DNA of 37,621 nucleotides. Source: Nitrospinaceae bacterium. GTDB lineage: Bacteria > Nitrospinota > Nitrospinia > Nitrospinales > Nitrospinaceae. The notes below the pieces were generated by a model. It did no database searches. It was given only the letters and a program-made list of their open reading frames with translations, and was not told the origin of the DNA. Positions 14,294-22,656 of the stretch are shown piece by piece. Every line of letters begins with the position of its first letter. Position 1 is the first letter of the stretch. The position numbers and the translations under genes are program-made. The stretch covers positions 1 through 37,621 of the forward strand of contig JANQEK010000028.1 of NCBI GenBank assembly GCA_028278405.1, given 5' to 3'.

Positions 14294-15832
14294 ATGTGTT
14301 TAACTTCGATTAAAAAGCAATTCCTTTGCACCGTTCTCGGTTTGACGTTTTTGTGGGCGCCGGGTTTCAGCTTCGCCGGGGACAATGAGTTCGGTGAAGA
14401 TCCCGCGATCACAAACTTTCGCAATGCGGTCGATTCGATTTTAACGCGGTCCTGTCATAAGGGATTGCGTGTCGGAGCCAAGTTTTATTCGCTGGATCGT
14501 CAGCAGGTGATCTACGAACGCAACAGCGACAGCCTGTTCACCCCTGCGTCTAACATGAAAATGTTTACTTCCGCCATGGCGCTCAAAAAAGTGGGACCGG
14601 ATTACCGGTTCCATACCCGCCTGTACACGTTGGGAAAAATCACAGGCACGGTGCTCAAAGGCGATTTGTACATCAAAGGTTTTGGTGATCCCAGCCTGGT
14701 GACCGAGCAGATGTGGATTCTGGTGAACGAGTTGAAGAATCTGCCGATCACCAAAGTTGAAGGGAACATTATTGCCGATAACAGTTACTTCGATGGACAG
14801 GGAACGTTGAAGACCTGGACTTCTTACAAAGGTCCCGAAGCCTACCTGGCGCCGATAGGGGCGCTGTCGTTTAACTTTAATACTGTCACAGTTTACGTGG
14901 AACCGGGAAAAAATCCGGGTGATAGGCCTCGTGTAGTAATCGACCCCGATATCGATTACTTCCGTGTCAGAAATAAAGCGATAACGACCGGCAGCAAACG
15001 CAGTCGCAGAAAATTGATCGTCAATCGCCTGGGCCGCAAGGGCCACGACGAAATTCTCATCAAGGGACGCGTTCCGAAAAATGTGGCCCGCAAACGTTTT
15101 TTTCTAAACGTTACGGATCCTCAAAAATACACGGCTTCCGTGTTTAAACGATTTCTCGCTCAGGCCGGTGTGCGGGTGACAGGAAAGATTAAGAGAGGAT
15201 TCGTACCTGAAGGCGCCAGGCTGGTGGTGGACCATGAATCACCACCGCTGGGAAGGATTCTGCGCGGCCTCAACAAGTTCAGCAACAACTTTATTGCCGA
15301 ACAAATTCTCAGAACGCTTGCCGCCCAATTCATTGGTGAGCCGGGAACCACGGAAAACGGCGTTCTGCTGCTGCAGGAGTACATGCAGGAACTCGGCTTC
15401 ACTGCCGATCAGTATCGCATGGTCGATGGCTCCGGGTTATCCAAAACCAACCTGATCACTCCCGATCAGGTAATCGCTCTATTGGAAGATGCGCACTCCG
15501 ATCTCAGTATCTTTCCCGAGTTTATTTCTGCGCTGGGTGTGATGGGCCTCGACGGCAGTGTGATCGATCGCATGCATCACAAAAAAGAAGCCCATAAAAT
15601 CCGCGTGAAAACGGGAACGCTCAACCACGTCAGCGCGCTGTCCGGATATTTTCAATCACAGGATGGCGAACGATTTGCCTTCTCCATTTTGTTGAATGAT
15701 GTGAGATGTTCCAACGGTACGGCGACAAGACTGGAAGATGAAATTATGGAAATTGCCTTGAAGTTCCAGCGGGAGGAAACTGCGGAAGAAGAGGAGCCCC
15801 AGATTCAGTTTGGCGGGGGAATTCTGAAGTAG
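14294..15832 (+). CDS. dacB: D-alanyl-D-alanine carboxypeptidase/endopeptidase (PBP4 type)
   Basis: A 512-residue serine peptidase of family S13 that trims or cleaves peptidoglycan cross-links in the periplasm. A signal peptide ends near 'GFSFAGD'. The three penicillin-binding motifs are S86-x-x-K89 (in FTPASNMKMF), S-N-N in 'NKFSNNFIAEQ', and K-T-G in 'VKTGTLNHVSALSGY'. The large insertion between the first two motifs is typical of PBP4. An earlier in-frame TTG at 14252 lies upstream of the promoter's predicted start site, so ATG 14294 is chosen. No Shine-Dalgarno sequence precedes it. The gene ends two bases from the convergent disordered-tail gene. Confidence 0.93.
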   Translation: MCLTSIKKQFLCTVLGLTFLWAPGFSFAGDNEFGEDPAITNFRNAVDSILTRSCHKGLRVGAKFYSLDRQQVIYERNSDSLFTPASNMKMFTSAMALKKVGPDYRFHTRLYTLGKITGTVLKGDLYIKGFGDPSLVTEQMWILVNELKNLPITKVEGNIIADNSYFDGQGTLKTWTSYKGPEAYLAPIGALSFNFNTVTVYVEPGKNPGDRPRVVIDPDIDYFRVRNKAITTGSKRSRRKLIVNRLGRKGHDEILIKGRVPKNVARKRFFLNVTDPQKYTASVFKRFLAQAGVRVTGKIKRGFVPEGARLVVDHESPPLGRILRGLNKFSNNFIAEQILRTLAAQFIGEPGTTENGVLLLQEYMQELGFTADQYRMVDGSGLSKTNLITPDQVIALLEDAHSDLSIFPEFISALGVMGLDGSVIDRMHHKKEAHKIRVKTGTLNHVSALSGYFQSQDGERFAFSILLNDVRCSNGTATRLEDEIMEIALKFQREETAEEEEPQIQFGGGILK

Positions 15833-15834
15833 AG

Positions 15835-16644
15835 TCAGTTTCTGAAAATTTTCTGGTTTTCCTTGCGGTCTTCCTCAAGAATTTTGTTCCAATCACGCTT
15901 GATGCGCGGCGCATCCTTAAAATCCTGATAAATACCCTGAGCCAGTTCCAATCGATCCACCCCTTCCGGTGCCACCTGGATATCCAATTGTGCCAGTGCC
16001 ATATCGAAATCCCGGTCCAGCAGGGATTCAGGGTCCATATCGTATTCCTTTAAAGCCTGTTTGATCATTCCCGGTTCGGTACGGAACCGGTTCGCCACTT
16101 CATTGATGTTGGCAGTGCGATATCCCTTGTCCTTGGTGATACCCAAATGATAAGCGCAGAACAATTCAAATGGATCAATATTGCCGACTTGCTTGCCGCT
16201 CCCGCGGGAAGAATCTCTCTGGGTTGATGCCGTCTTCTTGGCAGAATCGTTGTTGGGCCGGGAATGCGGTTTATTCCGGTTTTGGTTCCGGTTGGATTTG
16301 TCGGGCCGGTTTTTGCCGTTGGACGTTTTGTTTCTTCCGCGCGACCCGGATCCGTTGCCGTTTTTGGAATCGGTTTTCTTCTTTCCCCATTCATTCTTTT
16401 TTACGGTCGGCAAATGGGAAGTCAGTGTGGAGGTATCGGAAGCCCACGCTTGTGAGACCTCGTTCCGGCTTCGTCCCCGGGATGAGGAGTTGCGCTGACC
16501 GTTCCCGGATCCCTGTCCGCTGCGGTTTCCGTTGGAGGCAGAGTTTCGCTGGTTGTTACCGCCGCGCTGCCCGTTCTTGCCGTTGGGTTTGCGATTCCTC
16601 TGACCCCGGCGTTGCGAAGAATTGGATTGGCCTGAATTTCTCAA
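15835..16644 (-). CDS. Protein with long N/S/G/R/K-rich disordered region and C-terminal helical domain
   Basis: A 269-residue protein. Residues 1 to about 155 are low-complexity, dominated by Asn, Ser, Gly, Arg, Lys and Gln, with several RG and GR/SR pairs; this part should be disordered and strongly basic. Residues about 157-269 form a compact, helical-looking domain: 'DPFELFCAYHLGIT', then 'NINEVANRFRTEPGMIKQALKEYDMDPESL', which has the spacing of a helix-turn-helix. Nucleic-acid binding is plausible, but no known RNA-binding motif is seen. It starts with TTG, supported by AAGGA seven bases upstream. It follows pepF by 39 bases and lies at the end of a minus-strand run that includes valS. 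Confidence 0.75.
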   Translation of the reverse strand: MRNSGQSNSSQRRGQRNRKPNGKNGQRGGNNQRNSASNGNRSGQGSGNGQRNSSSRGRSRNEVSQAWASDTSTLTSHLPTVKKNEWGKKKTDSKNGNGSGSRGRNKTSNGKNRPDKSNRNQNRNKPHSRPNNDSAKKTASTQRDSSRGSGKQVGNIDPFELFCAYHLGITKDKGYRTANINEVANRFRTEPGMIKQALKEYDMDPESLLDRDFDMALAQLDIQVAPEGVDRLELAQGIYQDFKDAPRIKRDWNKILEEDRKENQKIFRN

Positions 16645-16683
16645 AATAAATTCCTTTATAAAAAATGAAAAGCTAAACGGCTC

Positions 16684-18492
16684 TTACGCAGTTAAAGCCT
16701 GTAATTCACCGACCAGTTCCCCGAATTTCGCCAGGGCGGTTTCGATCGGCTCCGGAGAGCTCATGTCCACACCCGCATCTTTCAAAAGATCGATGGGGAA
16801 TTTGGAGCCTCCCGACTTCAAAAAGTTGAGGTATGCGCTCAGTTCCTTTTCGCCACCGTTGAGCACCTTGTCCGCCAGCGCATACGCGGCGGAAATACCT
16901 GTGGAGTATTTGTACACATAAAAACTGAAATAAAAATGCGGAATGCGAAAACACTCCAACGAAAGACAAGGATCGAGAACAACACCCTCGCCGAAATAAG
17001 TTTCAAGCAGGCTTTTATAAATTGCCTGGAACGCTTCCACCGTCATCGGTTGTCCCGACTCAGCGGCCTGATACATTTGATGTTCGAACTCGGCGAACAT
17101 GGTTTGCCGGATCAGCGTCCCGCGGATATTGTCAATCTCCCGGCAGATCAGGTAAATACGCATGTCGCGGTTGATGTCCTGATTCAAAAAGTACCGCGTC
17201 AACAGCGCTTCGTTGAATGTGGAAGCGACCTCTGCGACAAATATGGTGTAGTCGGCGTAAATATAGGGTTGATTCCTATTTGAGAAAAACGAATGCATGG
17301 AATGGCCGGCTTCGTGTGCAAGGGTGTAAACGCTGTTGATGTTGTCCTCCAGATAGTTCATCAGGATAAACGGGTTGGAGTCGTAGCAGCCGGAAGAATA
17401 GGCTCCGCTTCGTTTGCCCTTGTTTTCATAACGGTCCACCCAGCGGTTGTCGAGCAATCCGGCTCTCATGGTGCTGACGTAATCACTTCCCAGCGGAGCC
17501 AGCGCTTCGCATATCTTGTCCACTCCTTCGTCGTAGGGCATGTTCCACAGCAGGTCTTTCACCAGCGGAACGTTGTTGTCGTAGGCGTGAAGCGCATCCA
17601 ATCCCAAAATTCGCTTTCGTAAATCAAAGTATTCGTACAACGAGCCCAAGTGATTGCGTACGGTTTGTATCAAATTGTCGTACACTTCGACGGGTATATT
17701 TTCGTAGAACAGGTTCATTTCGCGGACAGAAGCGTAATTTCTCGCCTGCGCATAAAAAATATCTTTTTTGAGACTGGAAGCGAGCAAAGTCGAGTAGGTG
17801 AATTTATGTTCCTCGTAAGCCTGGTAGAAAGTTTCGAAGGCTTCTTTCCGGACCCGCCGGTCCTGCTTTTGCAGAAGGCTTTGCAGGTTGCCGTGGGTAA
17901 TGGCAATCTCTTTCCCGTTTTCATCTTTTACCGTACCCAGCTTTAGATCTGCGTTGTCCAGCATGCCGAAAGCACTTTGCGGCGCGCGTGCAATTTCCTG
18001 CGATGCCGCCAGGAGAGCTTCTTCCTTTTTTGAAAGTGTGTGTTTGCGGTAGCGCAGTTGCCGCTCGAGATACAATCGATACAGTTCCAGGTCCGGGTGA
18101 TCGAGAAATCCCTGCATTGTTCCTTCCGGGATTTCCATGATTTCCGAGTTGATAAAACTTCGCGCCTGTTGATACTGGGTCATGAGGCGGGTGACCTTTT
18201 CATAGTTGCCCTGATGCAGATTGTTTGTTTTATCTTCATCGTTGCGCAAATGAGCAAAGGTGTGCACCTTCTCCAGAGTTCGGGAAAACTCCATATCGAA
18301 GTCGAGACAGGCCTTGAGCTTTTCGGCGGATTCTGCCAGTGTTCCCTGGAATGAAGTGTACTGTTGCATTTGTGATTCCAGGGATTGAAAATCCGCCTGC
18401 CAGATTTCGCCTGAGGCATACAGGTTATCCAGGTCCCACGTGTCATTCGCCGGGATGGCGTCTCGGGTTATGAGTTCTTCGGTTGCTTCCAT
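16684..18492 (-). CDS. pepF: Oligoendopeptidase F
   Basis: A 602-residue cytoplasmic zinc metallopeptidase of family M3B. The zinc motif HExxH is H393-E-A-G-H397, followed by 'SMHSFFSNRNQPY', and the third ligand lies in the downstream 'EVASTFNEALL' segment, as expected for the family. It hydrolyses short peptides, typically 7-17 residues. Full length matches the family. The ATG is preceded by a T/A-rich stretch with no ribosome binding site. It lies 59 bases downstream of valS on the same strand. Confidence 0.93.
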   Translation of the reverse strand: MEATEELITRDAIPANDTWDLDNLYASGEIWQADFQSLESQMQQYTSFQGTLAESAEKLKACLDFDMEFSRTLEKVHTFAHLRNDEDKTNNLHQGNYEKVTRLMTQYQQARSFINSEIMEIPEGTMQGFLDHPDLELYRLYLERQLRYRKHTLSKKEEALLAASQEIARAPQSAFGMLDNADLKLGTVKDENGKEIAITHGNLQSLLQKQDRRVRKEAFETFYQAYEEHKFTYSTLLASSLKKDIFYAQARNYASVREMNLFYENIPVEVYDNLIQTVRNHLGSLYEYFDLRKRILGLDALHAYDNNVPLVKDLLWNMPYDEGVDKICEALAPLGSDYVSTMRAGLLDNRWVDRYENKGKRSGAYSSGCYDSNPFILMNYLEDNINSVYTLAHEAGHSMHSFFSNRNQPYIYADYTIFVAEVASTFNEALLTRYFLNQDINRDMRIYLICREIDNIRGTLIRQTMFAEFEHQMYQAAESGQPMTVEAFQAIYKSLLETYFGEGVVLDPCLSLECFRIPHFYFSFYVYKYSTGISAAYALADKVLNGGEKELSAYLNFLKSGGSKFPIDLLKDAGVDMSSPEPIETALAKFGELVGELQALTA

Positions 18493-18551
18493 GTATAAAA
18501 AATAAACCCAGTGGTTTTGGGAAAATACTCAACCAACTTCAGTAAGAAGGG

Positions 18552-21203
18552 TCAGGCCAGGGCCTGCTCGATGGTTTTGAGATGTACTTGAAGTTTGGTT
18601 TGCTTTTCCGACAGGTCCTTATGCTTCTGCCTGTCCTTTTCGATGACGTCCGGAGGTGCCTTGTCTACGAAATTGGGGTTGGAAAGCTTCTTACCTAAAA
18701 ATATGATCTCTTTTTCAACTTTTTTCAACTCTTTTTCGACACGCTTTTTTTCCTCACCAAAATCCATCAAACCCTCCAACGGTACGATGACTTCCGCATC
18801 GTTTAAAATCGAAGATGCGGAAACCTTGGGTTTGATCACCGAGGGACCGACTTCCAGGCCCTCAAGGCGCGCCAGTTCCACGATGTAATGTGCGGAAGTA
18901 TTGGCGATTAGCTCTTTTTCAGAGTCGTCCGTTTTGATTCGAAGCGGGATTTTGAGGCTGGGTTTCAGGTTCATTTCGCCGCGGATATTGCGGGCGGCGT
19001 TCACAATATTCATCACCCACTGTAAATGTGTTTCTGCTTCAGAATCCTCATTTTTGGGATCAAATTCAGGGAAGGGAGCCACCATGATGCTGGTCCCGTC
19101 CTTCGGAAGCTTCTGCCAAATCTCCTCCGTGATGAACGGCATAAAGGGATGCAGTAATTTCAATGTCGCTTCCAGTACATGAACCAGGACATTCTGAGTG
19201 GCACCTTTTTCATCCGCATTACTCGAATTCAGACGAGATTTGGAAAGCTCGATGTACCAGTCGCAGAATTCATTCCAGATGAACTTATACAGCGCGGTTG
19301 CCGCATCGTTAAAGCGGAATGCTTCCAGAGCCACTTCGACATCTTTCGCAGTACGATTGAGGCGGCTGAGGATCCAACGGTCGGCCAGACTCCGATGTTT
19401 GCTGGGTTCCAGTGTGCACGTGCCTTTGTAATCCTCCAAATTCATGAAGGCGAACCGCGACGCGTTCCACAGCTTGTTGCAAAAGTTGCGGTAACCATCG
19501 ATGCGGTCTTCGTCCAATTTAATATCGCGTCCCTGCGCGGCAAATGCCGCCAGCGTGAACCGAAGCGCATCGGTACCGTATCGATCCATAACTTCCAGAG
19601 GGTCGATGACATTACCCTTGGTCTTGCTCATCTTTTGTCCTTCCGCATCGCGGATCAGGGCGTGGATATAAACGTGGTGGAACGGTATGTCGTCCATAAA
19701 CTTCAAACCCATCATAATCATGCGGGCGACCCAGAAGAACAGGATATCGAATCCGGTGCACAGCACGGAGGTGGGATAGAATCGTTTCAATGACTCGGTT
19801 TGGTCCGGCCAGCCGAGAGTGGAAAACGGCCACAGGGCGGAGCTGAACCAGGTATCCAGGACGTCGGTTTCCTGCACGAGATCGGCGCTACCACAATGTT
19901 TACAGGCCGAAGGTGTTTCGCGAGCCACCGTGAATTCTTTGCATTGTCCACAGGTCCAGGCCGGTATCTGGTGGCCCCACCAGATTTGCCGGGAGATGCA
20001 CCAGTCGCGGATGTTCTCCATCCATTCAAAATACGTGTTCTCCCAGAATTTGGGAACAATCTGGATCGTTCCGTTACGCACCACATCGATTGCCGGTTTC
20101 GCCAGAGGTTCGGTTTTCACAAACCATTGTTTGGACAGATACGGTTCCACCACCGTTTTGCATCGGTAGCAGTGGCCTACCTTATGAATGTGATCTTCAA
20201 CCTTGACCAGTAAACTCTGCGCTTTCAAATCTTCGATAATGGTTTTGCGGGCTTGGAACCGGTCTTGTCCTTTATAAGGTCCGGCCTCATCGTTCATGCG
20301 CGCATCCGCATCCATGACGTTGACCGATTCCAGTTTGTGGCGCTGGCCGATTTCAAAATCGTTGGGATCGTGTGCCGGAGTCACTTTCAACGCGCCGGTA
20401 CCGAATTCGGTATCTACATAACTGTCTTCGATGACCGGTAATTCGCGTTTCAGCAGAGGCAGAATGACTTTCTTTCCGCCCTGTCCTTTGTGGCGTGGAT
20501 CTTCCGGATTGATGGCCACGGCGGTATCCCCCAGCATGGTTTCAGGTCGTGTCGTGGCTACGATCAGGGCACCGCTTCCGTCTTGCAATGGATACTTGAT
20601 ATGGTACAGGTGCCCGGGTTTTTCCTGATGTTCGACTTCGAGGTCGGACAATGCCGTGTGGCACCGGGGGCACCAGTTGATGATGTAGTCGCCTTTGTAG
20701 ATCAATCCTTCATCATAAAGAGAAACGAACACCTCGCGCACCGCACGCGATAATCCCTCATCCATTGTGAACCGGTCGCGTTCCCAGTCCAGCGAACATC
20801 CCAGTTGAACCAGTTGATGATTGATGTTGCCGCCGGATTCGTTTTTCCACTTCCAGACACGCTCGACGAATTTTTCGCGGCCGACTTCCTGACGATTGGT
20901 GCCCTCTGTTTTCAGTTGGCGTTCGACGACATTCTGCGTGGCGATGCCGGCGTGATCGGTGCCCGGCTGCCACAGGGTATTGACCCCAAGCATTCTCTTC
21001 CAGCGTGCCATAATGTCCTGCAACGTATTGTTGAACGCGTGGCCCATGTGCAGGGAGCCGGTAATATTGGGCGGCGGAATGGCCATGGAGAAAGTTTCAC
21101 CGTCCCGCGTTTCATCGGCATGCGACAGGCGGTGCTTGGCCCAATATTCGATCCATCGCTTTTCGACGTCATGGGGTTGATATTGTTTGTCCAGCTGAAT
21201 CAT
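18552..21203 (-). CDS. valS: Valyl-tRNA synthetase
   Basis: An 883-residue class I aminoacyl-tRNA synthetase that charges tRNA-Val. The HIGH-type motif is H52-M-G-H55 in 'PPPNITGSLHMGH', and the KMSKS motif is K524-M-S-K-T528 in 'GQKMSKTKGNVIDP'. An editing domain lies between them ('VATTRPETMLGDTAVAINPEDPR' region, with key words TTRPETMLGD). The C-terminal 65 residues form the charged coiled-coil arm typical of ValRS. Zinc-ribbon-like cysteine pairs 'CGQCKEF' and 'CKHCGSA' are also present. Length is normal. No T-box or other leader structure is obvious upstream. Confidence 0.97.
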   Translation of the reverse strand: MIQLDKQYQPHDVEKRWIEYWAKHRLSHADETRDGETFSMAIPPPNITGSLHMGHAFNNTLQDIMARWKRMLGVNTLWQPGTDHAGIATQNVVERQLKTEGTNRQEVGREKFVERVWKWKNESGGNINHQLVQLGCSLDWERDRFTMDEGLSRAVREVFVSLYDEGLIYKGDYIINWCPRCHTALSDLEVEHQEKPGHLYHIKYPLQDGSGALIVATTRPETMLGDTAVAINPEDPRHKGQGGKKVILPLLKRELPVIEDSYVDTEFGTGALKVTPAHDPNDFEIGQRHKLESVNVMDADARMNDEAGPYKGQDRFQARKTIIEDLKAQSLLVKVEDHIHKVGHCYRCKTVVEPYLSKQWFVKTEPLAKPAIDVVRNGTIQIVPKFWENTYFEWMENIRDWCISRQIWWGHQIPAWTCGQCKEFTVARETPSACKHCGSADLVQETDVLDTWFSSALWPFSTLGWPDQTESLKRFYPTSVLCTGFDILFFWVARMIMMGLKFMDDIPFHHVYIHALIRDAEGQKMSKTKGNVIDPLEVMDRYGTDALRFTLAAFAAQGRDIKLDEDRIDGYRNFCNKLWNASRFAFMNLEDYKGTCTLEPSKHRSLADRWILSRLNRTAKDVEVALEAFRFNDAATALYKFIWNEFCDWYIELSKSRLNSSNADEKGATQNVLVHVLEATLKLLHPFMPFITEEIWQKLPKDGTSIMVAPFPEFDPKNEDSEAETHLQWVMNIVNAARNIRGEMNLKPSLKIPLRIKTDDSEKELIANTSAHYIVELARLEGLEVGPSVIKPKVSASSILNDAEVIVPLEGLMDFGEEKKRVEKELKKVEKEIIFLGKKLSNPNFVDKAPPDVIEKDRQKHKDLSEKQTKLQVHLKTIEQALA

Positions 21204-21348
21204 AGACGGTCTTCTGTTTATCCTGCTTCAATAAAAATCCCACCGAGCCTCAAGGCGTTTTCGGAGTATTCAGAGAGAATATCGAAGGGGTTGCGTTTGC
21301 GGGAAAGGTGGGATGGTATCACAAAATCCGGGGAGCGGGAATCCCGTT

Positions 21349-22464
21349 TCAGGCTTCTTTCATTTTTTTAATCGTTTCAATTTCTTCCTGGATAACCTTC
21401 CGGATAATATTCGGGGCAACCTCTCCCAAAACTTCCCTTACGGTTTTTTCGAGAGCGAAATGGGAATTTCCCTGCTTCACGTCTTCCGGAAGCTGTTTGA
21501 TCACCTGGTCCAGGTGTTCTTTGATGATCTTGTTGCCTAGCGTATTGGAGTTTGAATCTCCGGTCACCGATTCCGGCTTTTCCCCGGTTTTCCGGCGAGC
21601 CATGAAAGTGAGGGTTTCTTCGATTAAGTTCGGCTTGGATCCGGGTTCCAGTTTGGGAGTATCTTCCAATCCGGATTCAGGGGAGGAGAGAACCGATTGA
21701 AACACCGCGTTTAAATCATCCGTCGATATCTTAATGGGGCGAGTTTCTGCCTGAAATGCTTCTTCAGGGAGATCCGCGAAGATTTCAGGCATTTCTTTAT
21801 CGGTTTCTGAATCATCCTGAGATAATTTTTTTACTTCTCCGGCTTTTTCCACAGTCTGGGTCTTTTCTTGCTGTGCTTCCTCTGCTTTTTCTTTGGAGGG
21901 AGCGTAGGATTCCAGGTCAATTTCGTCAATAGAAGATTTGGCTTTTTCGTCTTCATCGAAAAATTGTTGGATCGGATCCGAAGATTCTTTTTCCGGTTTA
22001 TTGAGGATATCCTCAAATTCGTTTTGGATCACTGCATTGCTCTCAATTTTTTTCGAGGATTGTTCAGTTTTGATCTTTGCTTTTTCTTTGGGTTCAGCCT
22101 GGTTTAATTGAGATTTGACTTTTTGGAGTATCTCTTCAGTCTTGAAGGGTTTTGAAATAAAATCATCCGCCTTCGAAACCTCCAGCTTCAGTTTGTCGAT
22201 ATCCTCAAAATCACTGGTGAGCAGAATGACCCGGATGCCTACGAAAGAAGGAAAATTTTTAATCTGCCGGCAAAGTTCATAGCCATCGATTCCAGGCAAG
22301 TGGACGTCTGCGAGCACGATATTGGGTTGATACTCCACCATATATTCCATGACGTGTTCGCCCCGGCTGATGCCTTCCACTGTGATGCCCTCATTTTCGA
22401 ACGCCATCGCCACAATTTTGTGGATGGTGGGGCTTTCATCAGCGACCAGTATTTTTATGCTCAT
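21349..22464 (-). CDS. Response regulator with long acidic linker and C-terminal helical domain
   Basis: A 371-residue protein. Residues 1-120 are a receiver domain with acidic pocket 'VADE', phospho-acceptor D53 in 'LADVHLPGIDGYELC', and the conserved lysine in 'FISKPFKTEE'. Residues about 125-300 are a charged, low-complexity linker rich in Glu and Lys. The last 60 residues are predicted helices ('VREVLGEVAPNIIRKVIQEEI'), resembling the oligomerising tail seen on some deltaproteobacterial regulators. There is no DNA-binding output domain. The start is ATG 22464, which has GAGGAA upstream. No histidine kinase is adjacent. It sits 145 bases upstream of valS. Confidence 0.85.
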   Translation of the reverse strand: MSIKILVADESPTIHKIVAMAFENEGITVEGISRGEHVMEYMVEYQPNIVLADVHLPGIDGYELCRQIKNFPSFVGIRVILLTSDFEDIDKLKLEVSKADDFISKPFKTEEILQKVKSQLNQAEPKEKAKIKTEQSSKKIESNAVIQNEFEDILNKPEKESSDPIQQFFDEDEKAKSSIDEIDLESYAPSKEKAEEAQQEKTQTVEKAGEVKKLSQDDSETDKEMPEIFADLPEEAFQAETRPIKISTDDLNAVFQSVLSSPESGLEDTPKLEPGSKPNLIEETLTFMARRKTGEKPESVTGDSNSNTLGNKIIKEHLDQVIKQLPEDVKQGNSHFALEKTVREVLGEVAPNIIRKVIQEEIETIKKMKEA

Positions 22465-22559
22465 GGAACATTCCTCAATCTGGAAAAGGGTGCGGATCCG
22501 CTTGAGAATCGTTGAATTGCCGCTCAATAACAGGCAGGAGGTCTGCTAACTACTTAAAA

Positions 22560-22589
22560 AGTATAACACAAGCCGTCTTCGGCGGGCAA
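22560..22589 (-). promoter_or_regulatory. Putative promoter for the response regulator
   Basis: On the minus strand, TTGCCC (22584-22589), an 18-base spacer and TATACT (22560-22565), giving a leader of about 90 bases before ATG 22464. A small hairpin GCCG-TCTT-CGGC (22572-22583) lies in the spacer. Confidence 0.45.
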
Positions 22590-22643
22590 TGTAGAGGACT
22601 CCAAACTCTCCGGTTTTTTCGACTCGTTGGGTGAGCGGAGTGG

Positions 22644-22649
22644 TAACAT
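22644..22649 (+). promoter_or_regulatory. Weak -10 box for the PHP-like gene
   Basis: TAACAT ends 8 bases before the ATG at 22657, in the same geometry as the dacB and Nif3 promoters, but no good -35 box is visible at 16-18 bases upstream. Low confidence. Confidence 0.3.
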
Positions 22650-22656
22650 AGCCGGA

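Noticed and set aside
21327-21348. CGGGAATCCCG palindrome after the response-regulator gene as a terminator
   Set aside because: The palindrome has almost no loop and only a short, displaced T-run, and valS follows on the same strand, so termination is not supported.
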